The notes under the pieces are model-generated. The model saw nothing but the letters and a program-made list of their open reading frames with translations, had not been told where the DNA came from and did no database searches. From Episyrphus balteatus (taxonomy: Eukaryota > Arthropoda > Insecta > Diptera > Syrphidae), in assembly GCF_945859705.1 (NCBI RefSeq), contig NC_079138.1:5828001-5892000 (forward strand): DNA of 64,000 nucleotides, read 5' to 3'. The first letter of the stretch is position 1. Every line of letters starts with the position of its first letter. Positions 43,138 to 55,300 of this stretch are shown piece after piece. The position numbers and the translations under genes are program-made.

Positions 43138-43145
43138 AGCTACGC

Positions 43146-46100
43146 CATTGTCCGTCACCTCTGTAAATAATTGCTAGTACGCAGATCGGAAAAAAAAAAC
43201 AAATTTTATCTCTACATAACATTTTTTAATCCCGCGCAAAATTTTGAAGTTGGAGAAACTTAATAAATTCTATCAATTTTCAAAATTTTTTTTTTTCTTT
43301 CAAAATACATTTTTTTTGTTTTTGATTTAATTCCGAGTTTTATTTATTTCGCCTTCACTTTCCAAGTATTTTATCAAAGAGTATACCTTTTTTTCCTTGT
43401 CACAATTTTTCGGGCAGAATAATGCTTCGGACATTATTTTTCCGCGCAAAATTAAGTTAAGTTTTTTTCTTTTCAGCGACTCCTAATAATTCAAATTTTC
43501 GCGTGAAGTGCGTACTCCTTAGAAAAATATTCAAGACAAAATTTGTCTAAAGAAAAAAATTTGTATGAGAAATAAATTTTTCCCGATCTGCGTATACTAG
43601 GCTATAAAGATGAAATGAATGTTAGTATATTAGATTTTTAGTATTCATTATTATCATTACCATTCGAAACGTGCGTTGACCAGTGGACAAAAATAAAAAA
43701 AACAAAAATGCAATATTGATCTTCTAAGCTATGGAACTGGTCAAGCATATGTTAAATTACTGTTTTTGGCTGTTTTTAATTTTGTTTTGCTCATTTTGGG
43801 GGATTAGCGGGACTTTCAAAAGCACTGAAAAAAAAAATTTTAGTCATTTTGATAGCTCGAGATTTTATCTTTGTGCATTTTCATTTGGTTCGTGTAAGAA
43901 AAGTACCAAAGTTTTATTTTTTTTTATTTGTGAATAATAATTATGGATACATTGAGAACTTGTATGAGTAGTTATATTTAATTTTTTAAATAAATTTGAA
44001 TTTTAGTGAATTATCGAAAAAAGTTCCTTTTTAAGGCATAAAATTTCATCTAAATTAAGCCTACAAAGTTGTAGTAGCAAATTGTAGCACAATGATTTAT
44101 GGCATTATCTTGTGTTGTTATTGTTCTTTGAGAACACGTTTAGTTTCTTTGCTAACCTTCAAAATATTTGACTTTTAGTAGGCCAAAGTCGGACCAGAAA
44201 AAATTAACGACTTTTTGAAAGGTGGATTTGTTTTGGCAAAAACAGGGGAGAAGATGAAGACATTGAAATTATTTTGAATTAGTTAAGTACTAGCAACTGC
44301 CACATAAAGTGTTTTACGAAAAAAATTGATAAATTTCGGCATAAATCTTGATCCGAGGGGGAAGAAGTGCATAAAAAACAGCTTTTTAACGCTTTTTTTC
44401 ATTTTGGGATATGTTTATAAATTAATTTTAGCAAAGTATAGCAACATTTTTAGTGTCGTTACTCTGTATTAATATTTTACTTTGTGGAAATGTAAAGTTT
44501 TCATGCTAATTTTTGCTAACCTTAAAAATTTTCAACATTTCTAGGACAAGGTCAAATCTTTAAAAAATTTAAAAATTTATATATTTATATTATATTTATA
44601 TTTATTTTTTTTTATAAAAAATCACGAATTGAATATGTTAATAATTATTCTGTATGAATTGAAGATAAAAAAATGTTCCAAATCAATTCCTTTTTATAAA
44701 ATTGATTTTTGTCCACCATCTCCATACAATCGCCGCACTGTGCGTCGGAGCAAGAGTTAAGAGATAGGAATAAGAAGATAGAGCTCAAGTTTAGGTTTTT
44801 TTTTAAATACCTACTATAATCGGGCACAAAAATACTGGCAACCCTAGCTCAGAATGTAAAACTTTTGAACGATTTGTGCCTTACACACCAGAAACCAGAT
44901 ATCTGGAGTTCGAATGCCAAGGCAATCATTGGGCTGTTATTTGTTTGCTAACAAATAAATTTTCAAATTATTTATATTTATTTGAAACATACAACCTGTT
45001 TTCTTATGACGTTATAACGAAAAATTATCCTCCTATAACCGAATTTACAGACAAAAAAATCTTTTGTTTAATAATCTTAAATCTGTGTAACAGATTTAAT
45101 GTCCCATCGATGCATAATATATTTTAACAACGGACCTGACTGCACTGAAATACCTGCTTTATTTGCTTAAAACTCTTAATAATTTGTGCCAGTGTCAGTG
45201 TGCACCTCACAAATACACCTGTTATTTTCTAAGTTAATGCTCCATTTTTATAGGGTACATTTGTACATTACCAGTTATGTGAGATGAATTAAATTTTTAA
45301 CTGATTTCGTTAAATTTTTTTCTTTTCTTTATAATATATTGCTAAATTAAAATAAGTTTTTTATGCATATGCGCACACCTGTCATTTTGACATAAGCCCA
45401 TACGAGTTCGTGACTTAAGGTTATACCTTAAGATCCTTATAAATTACCTGATGTCTAGGTGAGTGAAATAAAACTCTGTGCATTTGAAAAATAAAAACAT
45501 CTTCAGAATTCTTAAAAATCTAAAATTACTCGAAAAGTATGTATGTTGGAGTAAGAGTTATTAATAAAAAGATAGACCGCAAGCCCACTTAGAAATATTA
45601 ATTTTAAATCAAGAAAAGTCAAGAATATAGGAATAATATCACGAAACGAAAATAGAGCTTGATAAAAAATGTTTTTTTTGCAAAACTACTTATGCAATCT
45701 CCAAAAACCATATTTTATCGTCTAAATATGTATATTTTTTTTTGTAAATAATTTTTTTCTAAGTTATTTAATATAAAACTTATTGTTTTTTGAAGCAGAT
45801 TTAAAGTAAATTCCAGTTTTCGACTCCTTATTTGGATGAAAACAAGTAAAATATTACCTAAAAATATATGTTTTAAATCAAACGTCAAAAACTATTTCAT
45901 TAAAAATTAGTTTGTGGGACTTTGTAGCGAAAATAGTGATGAACAGACCTCAAAAACAAACAGTAAACAGTTTTTAATTCAGCAAATTCAAGTTGATCAA
46001 AATCATAGAGTTTTTGCTCCCGACTTGTGATTTAATAAAAATTATAAATATCCCAGAAAATATCATAGGGTACCGTTTTTATTGTTTGAATAGAAATAAA

Positions 46101-48780
46101 ATTACTTTCCTTATATTGTATGTTTTATATTTTATAGTTAGTTACCTACCTCTCTACCTGATTTGTTTTCTTACTCTCACTCTGTCACGAGCTTACACTG
46201 CCCTATCTAGAAATACAAACATAGCTTAGTATTGAAATCACAACCGTCAGTTACAAGTGTGTGTGTGTGTGTTGTTGCCGTTGCCAGGTAAAAATGTTAA
46301 AGGTGTATTATAAACTATGGTCATCGCACATTTGACACACACTCTTAGAAAATAAAAAAAAAGTATATGTAAAATTCAGGCCTAGCCTAATGTTGTTATA
46401 AGCCATTCTCGATGCATTCGTCGTGTGGACTCACTCTAACTACCGACATTAGTCCTGTGTATCCAGAAGAGTTTACACAGTTTGTCGACGATACAACCAA
46501 ACACACCGAATGAAAGACAGTAAAATACAGAAAAGACGGTAGATGAATAATACCTACCTACAAAAAAAAAAAATTCAATTTTTGCCTCCCAGTCCCAGTT
46601 TATTGTATGAGATTTTCTCTCCTAATAGCGTATTGTATTTTGTGTCGTCGTGTAATCATATCTATTGCTGGTTAATTTGAAGTTTCTTCTTTTATTTTTT
46701 TTCTTCAATTGATTGTTGATTTTGTTATTCAAAAAATAGAACTTTTGAATTCATATAAAACACATAAATACTTGTATGAAAAAGGACGTTAACTTTAAAT
46801 TTGTTTTTTTTTTTTTTTTCTTATCAAAATCGAGACTTAGTTTTTGCTAAGCAAACAAAAATATGTGCTGTTTGCAAGAGTAAACAACAGAATATGTAAA
46901 AAAAAAAAAAAAATCTTAGGAATGTCGTCGTGTTGTGAAACTTTAAATTTTGTTAAAAAAAAAATTTACTTAACTTTGTTGTTTGCCCGATGAGAGTGCT
47001 TATTTTTTTTTTCATTCATTGAGTTGTGTTCAATTTACTCAATAAAATTAATAAATTATTTTCTAAATTCATTCAAAAATTGAAAACATATCTACATGAA
47101 TGTGTGTATGTGTATATAATACCTGTGTATCTATATAATTCAAAAAAAAAAAAAAATTCCAACTTCAAACGAAAGATACGATAATTATTATAAAAATAAC
47201 GCTGCCACAAAATACCGTAGCAACATCGAAAAGAAAGTATGTTAACATTTTTTTACATTTTTTTTTTGAAATTTTATTTTACAGTCATGTTGGAGAGTAT
47301 CTTGGTATTTTTTATTGTTGTTTTGTTTTTCATTCAATGAAAATAATCAAGGATGAATGAACGTGTTTGTGGAAAATACCTATCCCTTTAATGATTTTTT
47401 GATTAAAGTCTGTTGTTGTTCCTTAATGGGAATTTAATAATTAATAAGATGGTTTTTGTGTGTGGTCTAGTCTTAAGTTGTCTGTGGTTGTTTCCTTGTA
47501 TCCTGATATCCTGAATGTTGTTTATTTCCAAATTTTTTTTTTTGACTTGTTTGAAATTCAAACAGACAAACAAACAGATTTGTGGTGATAATGCAATATC
47601 TACTTATTTGGATTGACAAAGAGGAGTGTCTGATGTGGGTGGGCAGAATTTTGTATAAACAAAAATTTACTTCAATATAAAAAAAAAAAGTTAATGGTTT
47701 TTTTCAGTTCAGTTTTTGTTTTTCTTTCAAAAATAATATTCAGTTCTATTCTACATTGGATTCACGTGAATTTAAAAATTTACTTGATTGATTAATATTT
47801 AAATTGGCTATGAAAAACTTCTATCTTATTCTATGTTTATTTTTGAAATATCTATACCAATTTCTATTTAATTTTGACTGCCATTTGAGACTGGTTGAAA
47901 CAAATGATGTTCATTGAAACAACACTAAAAGAATATTTAATTAGAATGATTTTTGAAAAATAGAATTTAGTGGAAGCAGTTTCACTGACTTTTCTTTACA
48001 ATGGCGGCATAACTAACTTTAGATAGGTATCATTATGGGTTTGAAGTTTAAGACATGTGCGAGTTCGTGACCTTCTTAACTAAAAATTACTTAAACCTTT
48101 AACCGAAATATAGGCCTATAATCGGTCAAGTTAAAAAAGTTTAACAGATGAAAAAAAAAAAAAAAAAAAAAAGAAGAGAAGAACCAAACCTCTATTTCCT
48201 CTACTATAACCACAAGCTATAGGTAATAATTTAATTTTTGTATTCGTGTGCGTATGAATGAAAAAAAAAAAAGAAACTACATTCCTCAAACTTATATGAA
48301 AATGATGCGCACGTACCTACCTTAAATGAAGCTCTGATGAGAAATCTGTAATTTTATATGCTTTAATTTTATTAAGTAAATAAAATTATGAAAAAAATTC
48401 TGAGTTTTGATTAATGAAGGTATTCTCTTGCAAATAAAGAAATAAATTGCAAAAGATTCAAATACTTTTAACCAGAGTTCGATTGGAACGATCAAATAAA
48501 AATACCGAAATTTGTGTTGAAATTTCTGATCACATATTTTTGTTATTTAAGATTTATTCAAAGAATTCTTTTTGCCTCAGAAAAAAAAAAATAAAATAAA
48601 AGGCCCTAATATTGTTGGCAACTTTATCAATATAGAGTTGTTAGGGGTAAGTGTACGCACTTTCGACTTTGAAAAATGATTCCAAGCGAAATATAGAAAA
48701 TACAATGCAGCTCTTTATTAAATTACAAAATATTTATTAATTAAAAAAATAAAACTTTTTTCATTTTAATTACATTATTA
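43146..48780. other. Long gene-free intergenic stretch
   Basis: No supportable gene. About 45895-46035 is a fragment of the CACTG-ended family (AGCGAAAATAGTGATGAACA and GTTTTTGCTCCCGACTTGTG, shared with 57825 and 61410). At 46241-46292 a possible arthropod initiator (GTCAGTTACAAG), a (GT)n run and GCCAG|GTAAAA form a weak candidate for a first exon on the + strand. The rest is AT-rich with poly-A and poly-T runs. Confidence 0.4.
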
Positions 48781-50699
48781 CACTGAAAATAATAAATTTC
48801 GTAAAATTACGAAAATCGTTTCATACACTGCATTTTCGTTGGCCCAACGAAACTTTCGTTGGCTCAACGAAAATATGTAATTTTTCGTAATATGAAAACC
48901 TTCATCAATTAATGAAAACGTTTCATACACTTTTTCTCCCTTTTTAGTGCCAAAAATACATCAGTTAACGAAAAAAATCGTTGCCTTACAAAAAAAAAAC
49001 GTAGACTTGGGTGCATTTCTTTTTTAATGATTAAAAATTAAATCTTGCTTTATATAGTTCACATTAGGTTTTTGTTTAAAAATCTGTGTAAGCTGAGCTG
49101 AATATAAAAAATATTTGCGTATTGACATTGACAAGGTGTCTCACGAATCACGATAAGTCGGACTCATCAGTTGACTTAAGTGAGCTCCACCGGGTCGAAA
49201 CGCCAATTTTTGGTTTGGACTATATTAAATTAATAATTTAACAAGTCCAATAAAAAAATACAATTAATACAACGAAAAGTTTCGTTAGCTAACAAATATT
49301 TTTTCGTAATTTAATAAAAACTAGCCGACCCCGCACTCAAAATTCGAGTGCCAATTGTAACTTTTATTTATGCTCAAATAAGCACACTATATAAATCACT
49401 TTATTAACTACTAAGAATATGCAACACTTAATTTTTTTTCGAAATTCGAGAATGTTTTCGAAGGTTCTCGTCTTTGCTTTTAGAAGTTTCCACTTCCAGA
49501 AGGGAGAGGGCGTGGTTCAGCACATTTGTTTTTGTTTTTTTCCTCAATTTTAATTTATTGTTTTTATCTATTTCGGTAAAAAAAAAAATAAATGAAGTAT
49601 ATATTCTGCACATCTAGATAAAATTTCCTATCGTTCCGTATATAATTTATGCCCCTTCGGTTTTTGTGGGCCGCGTATTTTGTACCACAAAATAAGTGTT
49701 TGCCGTTTTATTATATGATGATGTTCATTAAATTTACGAAAAAATTCGTTAGCTAACGAAAGTTCTTTCATAAATTAATCAAAAAATACATTGACTAAAA
49801 GCTGAAACACAATCACGCTTTGCCGTCGATTTTGACAACTGCGAAAAGTTCAACTATAGGAAATCTGTGTATCCTCACACAATGACGCTTTTCTTACGTA
49901 CGCTTTTTTTGACAAACGTAAGGAAACGTAAGAAAGCGAGCAAAAGTTCAACCAGACTGAACTTTTGCTCGCTTTATGACATTTAACAGACATAGTTACA
50001 GTCACCCACATTATTATTGCGCCAAATGTGAATCAAAAAAAAAAAAAATTATTGCAAAACTATGTGTGTTTTTTAATTTCTCTATATAGATTTTGCACAA
50101 AAAACGACATCGAGATATTTAAAATCAAAACAATTTACGTATTAAAAACAAAAAAAAATTAATGATGTTTTAGACTGAGTTTTATTGTTAAAAACAATAT
50201 ATTTTGATTGGTTTTGTTTTTATAACTAAGGATTAAAGAATAAACAAATTTCTATGCATTTTTTAAACACATTAATATCCTTTTTCATTTTTCCACAATT
50301 TAATCAAGATAAAGACTTGGCCCAATAATTTTGTGAGTGACTGTGTTTTTTAATATTTGACAACAGATTTTATGTTGCAATCAGCTGAGGTGCGTTCTTT
50401 TTCTAACAATAGTTAACTATTGTTAACTATCGTTAACTTTTGTCGTTCCTAAACTACAAAATAGTTACGATTTGTAACTATTTGGCAGATGAACATCGTT
50501 CCTAAACTCGTTTTGAAGTGTCAAATAGTTACAAATCGTAACTATTTCCAACTCACCTCCATGATATGAGTTGGACACTCATGATGTTGTTGATGTGTCA
50601 AAGTAGATGTTTTGTTTACAAAAAAAAAAAGAGTGTGTGTACATGTACACGCGACTGAAGTTATACTTCTCATTCAGTAAATGTAAATGAATTTCATTT

Positions 50700-51151
50700 C
50701 TTCTTCTTCTTCTTCCTTTCTCTCGGCGCTGTTATGATCTCGATGTCGAGGGGATCATAACGTTCCCACGTTACTGCTTCACACTAGTGATCCGCCTGTG
50801 GGGTTCGCCGGGTTGACCTCAGAAATCGGCGGCAAGCCTCCCGGTTTTGTATTGTTCCGTTTCTGAGGCCAACTGAATGCTGGTGTTTTTGCATTTGCTT
50901 GTACCAGGAGTTTTTAGGCCTACCTTTCTTTTTATTTCGTGTTGAAACGTTATATGATATTGCTTTTTTGACGGGGTTCTCAGGATCTCTCCTTTGAACA
51001 TGGCAATACCAACTGAGTCGGTCGTGTTCAATTTTTTGGGAGATGGTATTTTTAACATGAAGGCTTCCTCGGATCTTTGTACTTCTAATTCTATCAAGCT
51101 TTGTTACTCCTGCTGTCATGCGAAGCATCTTCATCTTCATCATCTTCATCA
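50700..51151 (-). mobile_element. 5'-truncated copy of the RTE-type retrotransposon
   Basis: This is the reverse complement of the last ~430 bp of the full-length element at 57840-61296: the final ~115 codons, the 3' untranslated part and a (GAA)n tail. The protein differs by one residue (Ser for Pro in YNVPTRNKKK). A 16-bp target duplication, taaatgaatttcattt, flanks it at 50684-50699 and 51152-51167. At the 5' truncation point there are extra ATGAAG repeats not found in the full copy, as if priming slipped during insertion. Confidence 0.9.
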
Positions 51152-51432
51152 TAAATGAATTTCATTTAACATTTTTAATTTCTATTATTAAATTAATTAA
51201 TCCACACTTCGTTTTTTTACATTTTTATCAAGTGAACAATAAATTAATTCTTTCATCCTCCTTGCGTCCATGTAGTTTTCAATTTATTCGGTGAAATTTA
51301 CTCATGTTGTGCGGTTCAGAACGTACGGTATGTGCTTTACGAAAGTAAATGAATTGCTCATAAAATGTGCGATATGGTAATTTTATGAGAATTGTGTGTG
51401 CTTCAGCACTAGTAGTAGCAAAATGGAACTTG

Positions 51433-53316
51433 CAGGGTTGCTACAAAGCTCAAAAGTTAGCTGAGCTCAGCTCACAGCTCAGCTCAAATTTTGAGCTATG
51501 TACCATAGCTCAGCTCATTTGAGCTGAGCTGAAAGTGAGCTGAGCTGAAGGTTGAGCTGAGCTGTTGGGTGAGCTGAGCTGTTGGGTGAGCTAAGGTAAA
51601 GTGAGCTGAGCTGAGCTGTGATGGGTGAGAGGATACATTGATTTTTATTTGGAAAGTATAATGAAATATGAAGATATTTTAAACTTTTATAAAACACCAT
51701 AGCTTAAGATGTTTGGTTCTAGTTATTAATGGAATTATTTTAACACATGGATATTTTTATAAATAAAACAGATAATTTTTCATGATCTTTTCTCTTGGTT
51801 TTTTTTAATAGTTAATATATTTCTATTTTTTTAGTAAAATGTTTAATTTTTTATCATAAAAAAAAAATCCGGTACAATCCGGTTTTTGACTTTTTTCAAA
51901 ATTCCGAGAAAATCGCGTTTGAAAGTTGGGGCAAATTTTTTTTTTCGAAAAATCCCCCAATCTTTGAACGCTCCTGGAAGCTAAACCGCTTGAGAGCAAT
52001 TTTTGGGAGTGATGCCAAATGATAGCTTGTGTCATGGGCCTACGCTTTGCACATTGTCAGATTTTTAAAAAATCGCCTTCCATGTTAAACCCCCACATCA
52101 TGCCTATTTTTTCAGAATCGTGCCTATTTTTTTTTTTACTTTTAAGTTCTCCCGGTTTGAGAACGCGTGGACCTACAGGCATGAGAGTTGTACTCAAATG
52201 TAGGTTAGAGTCCCCGCTACCTTTTGGCATCAAAAATTTTTTTTTCATTTTCTTCAAAATTCCGAGATATAGGCTTTGAAACGCTTTGATCTAGAGACAG
52301 GGGAGTGGTGCCATATGAAAGCTTATATTCTCAGCTACCCGATAGTGGTATAATCCGGTTTTTCGATTTTTTTTCAAAATTCCGAGAAAATCGTGTTTGA
52401 AAGTTGGGGTAAAATTTTTTTTCGAAAAATCCCCGAATCTTTGAACGCTCCTGGAAGCTAAACCGCTTGAGAGCAATTTTTGGGAGTGATGCCAAATGAT
52501 AGCTTGTGTCATGGGCCTACGCTTTGCACATTGTCAGATTTTTAAAAAATCGCCTTCCATGTTAAACCGCCACATCATGCCTATTTTTTCAGAATCGTGC
52601 CTATTTTTTTTTTTACTTTTAAGTTCTCCCGGTTTGAGAACGCGTGGACCTACAGGGATGGGAGTTGTACCCAAATGTAGGTTAGCTACCTTTTGGCATC
52701 AAAAATTTTATTTTCATTTTCTTCAAAATTCCGCGATATAGGCGTTGAAACGCTTTGATCTAGAGACAGGGGAGTGGTGCCATATGAAAGCTTATATTCT
52801 CAGCTACCCGATAGTGGTATAATCCGGTTTTTCAATTTTTTTCAAAATTCCGAGAAAATCGTGTTTGAAAGTTGGGGTAAAATTTTTTTTCGAAAAATCC
52901 CCGAATCTTTGAACGCTCCTGGAAGCTAAACCGCTTGAGAGCAATTTTTGGGAGTGATGCCAAATGATAGCTTGTGTCATGGGCCTACGCTTTGCACATT
53001 GTCAGATTTTTAAAAAATCGCCTTCCATGTTAAACCGCCACACCATGCCTATTTTTTCAGAATCGTGCCTATATTTTTTTTTACTTTTAAGTTCTCCCGG
53101 TTTGAGAGCGCGTGGGCCTACAGGCATGAGAGTTGTACTCAAATGTAGGTTAGAGTCCCCGCTACCTTTTGGCATCAAAAAATTTTTTTTTCATTTTCTT
53201 CAAAATTCCGAGATATAGGCGTTGGAAGTTGGGGCGCTCACTTTCAGCTCAGCTCAAATGAGCTAAGCTATGGTACCTAGGCAGCTGAGCTAAAATGTGA
53301 GCTTTTTGCAACCCTG
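51433..53316. mobile_element. hAT-like element, ends CAGGGTTGC, with GAGCT repeats
   Basis: The left end CAGGGTTGCTACAAAGCTCA pairs with the right end TGAGCTTTTTGCAACCCTG. Next to both ends lie runs of the pentamer GAGCT/AGCTC (about 51450-51620 and 53240-53300). The flanks ggaacttg (51425-51432) and gcaacttg (53317-53324) match at 7 of 8 bases, as an old 8-bp duplication would. The right flank is a minisatellite, so this match could be accidental. The middle is a three-copy tandem repeat. No transposase. Confidence 0.65.
51868..53230 (+). repeat. Three tandem units of about 470 bp
   Basis: The phrase AATGATAGCTTGTGTCATGG recurs at about 52017, 52494 and 52962 (steps of 477 and 468 bp). Each unit runs from AATCCGGTTTTT to TTCAAAATTCCGAGATATAGG. 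The near-identical short frames read in each unit (MIACVMGLRFAHCQIFKKSP...) come from the repeat and are not genes. Confidence 0.85.
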
Positions 53317-53475
53317 GCAACTTGCCACATGGAAATTACAACATGCAACTTGCCACATGCAACTTGCCACACGCAAGTTGCCACATACAACTTGCCACAT
53401 GCAACTTGCCACATGCAACTTGAAACATACAACTTGCCACATGCAACTTGCCACATTACCCATGTAACTTGCAAC
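53317..53475 (+). repeat. 14-bp minisatellite CAACTTGCCACATG
   Basis: About eleven head-to-tail units of CAACTTGCCACATG with variants (CACACG, GAAACATA, ACCCATG). It starts exactly at the edge of the hAT-like element 51433-53316. Confidence 0.85.
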
Positions 53476-55214
53476 GTGTTGTGTGTTTTATGTTTGCCGT
53501 ACTGCGGCGTACTGCATTTTTAAATACTAAAGTACTGCCTACTATAAAGGTGAAACGACAGCCCTGCTACCCAGGGTGATCGCGTCATAATCCCTTTGAC
53601 ATTCTTGTCAAAAAGTAAATTTTCATACCCACCCTCCCATAAGAAGTATAACTTCAAAAAAATTAAAGATTTTTTCCTTTTGGAAATAATTGGAAAAAAA
53701 TGAAAATAAAAACAGAGTTTTGTAATTTTATGATGCAATGGAATTTATTTTGACTAAAAAACAGGATTTTTGTTATAATTATGCAAATAAAAATATTCTC
53801 AAAATAAGTTTTTTTTGGTGGTTTGACAGTTTAACAATATCTAACAATAAATCGTTCCTAAATGATTTGTAAAAAACCCAACAATTTCTAACGATGACAC
53901 ATCAACAATATTTTTTGACATAACAACCATAGTTGACTATTGTTAGAAAAAGAACGCACCTCTGTTCAAAGTGAAAGTGACAGAAGCGCGCTTTGAGGAT
54001 TTCTCAACGTAACGCAACGAAGCGACGCCCTAAAGCGTGATTGTGTTTCAGCTTTAACGAAAAATATCACCGTGGTTAATTAAATTTTACGTTAATCGAT
54101 GAAAAATTTCGTAAAGTGATGTAAAAATTCATTAACTCTCGATCAAAAATTTTTATGAAAAATTTCATTAAAATACTACAGTTTTCGTTGATTGATGAAG
54201 TTCTTCATTAACGTATGAAAGCCATTTCGTTGAGCCAATTAAATTTTTCATCGGCTGAAAATTAATTAAATTTTCGTTGGCTCAACGAATTTTTTCGTTG
54301 TATTTACGTAAGGATTTGGTTCAGTGTATAATAATAATAATTTTTATTAATGAAAAACCAAAGCAAGTCAAATGGCGCAAACTTTTCCCTACATAAGGGG
54401 TAAGTGTACGCATAGTTCGGGGTAAGTGTATGAATGTCCAACGTCTTGAATGAAAACTCTTATGTTAAAAGGTTTTATTAATACCTAATTTAAAAAAAAT
54501 AAATAGTTCATTTCATTGAGAAACCGCAAAATGAAATTTCACATAGTTTTAAATTTAAATAGATTTTTTCTAAAGCATATAAACTGTAGTTTTAATTAAA
54601 AATGATCTTAAACAAAAACAACTTTCAGGGTTGATATTTATGAAATCCTACTACGGATAGATTTGCCGAAACACATCTATTATTATGTATTTACTTATAT
54701 GTCTGTCAAAAAATATTTTGTCATGTTTCTTTTCAAGGATCTTAGAAAGTTATTCTGATGCGTATTAATAAAATTTTCGAAGTTGGTTTTTATTAAAAGT
54801 TCTTCGTTTTAATTTATATTAAGATAACCTAAAAACAAAATGTAAACAGTGAAACTTCTTCTTCTTGCCATGATAATTTGTATCCATTCATATAAAACTC
54901 CAAAGAGTCAAAAAGGCGACCTTTTTCATTTTTATATAATTTATATATTGTACCTAAAGGAAGTATACTCCGATAAACATTCTTATTAAGAGAAGACAGT
55001 ATTGTAAGTTCATACACGAAGAAAAAAGACCACATTAAATCAAGTGGATTCCACATTAAATTAAGCGGATTTCTGCATATTTTTTTGCCTTAAATTAAGC
55101 GGACAAATCATCTTAATGTCTTGAATGCGAATATTTAAATGAAATCCACTAATTTAACACGGGAGATGATCTTATTTTTATGTGGAGACATTTTAATAAT
55201 AAAAGCAAATGAAT

Positions 55215-55300
55215 TGGGATCTACAACTGGGGATCGAACCTACAACTGTTGTTGGTGACTAGGCAAATGCCTTACCATCTTCCTATCTCACTGTTGGAAA
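55215..55300 (-). mobile_element. tRNA-derived SINE-like stretch
   Basis: On the minus strand it reads GATAGGAAGATGGTAAGGC, which resembles the tRNA D-arm/A box, then after about 33 bases GTAGGTTCGATCCCCAG, an almost perfect T-arm/B box (GGTTCGANTCC). The anticodon arm does not fold cleanly, so this is not a working tRNA gene. A tRNA pseudogene or the head of a SINE is most likely. Confidence 0.45.

Larger units (their letters stand above)
50398..53961. mobile_element. Third level: element with ends AGGTGCGTTCTTTTTC
   Basis: The left end AGGTGCGTTCTTTTTCTAAC is the exact inverse of the right end GTTAGAAAAAGAACGCACCT. It is flanked by CTG on both sides (50395-50397, 53962-53964), a probable 3-bp duplication. 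Next to each end are AACTATTGTTAACT-like repeats. It carries the retrotransposon fragment at 50700-51151 and the hAT-like element at 51433-53316. Confidence 0.7.
49799..54053. mobile_element. Second level: AAGCTGAAACAC element split by an insertion
   Basis: Same family as 40917-41417, in inverted orientation. The left part (49799 to about 50397) and right part (53962-54053) together match that complete copy, including GGCCCAATAATTTTGTGAGT and GAAGCGCGCTTTGAG. The middle is the element at 50398-53961. A perfect 18-bp hairpin with a 7-base loop lies at 49933-49975. Confidence 0.7.
48781..54326. mobile_element. Outermost element of a nested cluster, ends CACTGAA, TA flanks
   Basis: Begins CACTGAAAATAATAAATTTC and ends AAGGATTTGGTTCAGTG, with TA on both sides (48779-48780, 54327-54328). 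Both arms carry TTTTCGTTGGCTCAACGAA palindromes. The arms are about 1.0 kb (left) and 0.27 kb (right); the middle is taken up by a second element at 49799-54053. Class unknown; a TA duplication would suit Tc1/mariner, but the end sequence alone is not enough. Confidence 0.55.

Noticed and set aside
44876..45127. 83-codon frame starting with GTG (PYTPETRYLEFECQGNHWAV...)
   Set aside because: The first 25 residues look somewhat protein-like, but the rest is AT-driven. No family was recognised, and there is no ATG start or splice context.
49141..49201. Possible hammerhead ribozyme (CTGATGAGTCC and CGAAAC boxes)
   Set aside because: CTGATGAGTCC is on the minus strand while GTCGAAAC is on the plus strand, so the two core boxes cannot join in one RNA. 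No GAAA follows the box on the minus strand at a workable distance.
52019..53218. Three similar short frames (MIACVMGLRFAHCQIF...)
   Set aside because: They are copies of the same frame in a 470-bp tandem repeat inside a non-coding element, differing by repeat divergence only.
53329..53523. Frame of repeated TCNLPHATCHMQ
   Set aside because: It is the 14-bp minisatellite read in frame, not a protein.
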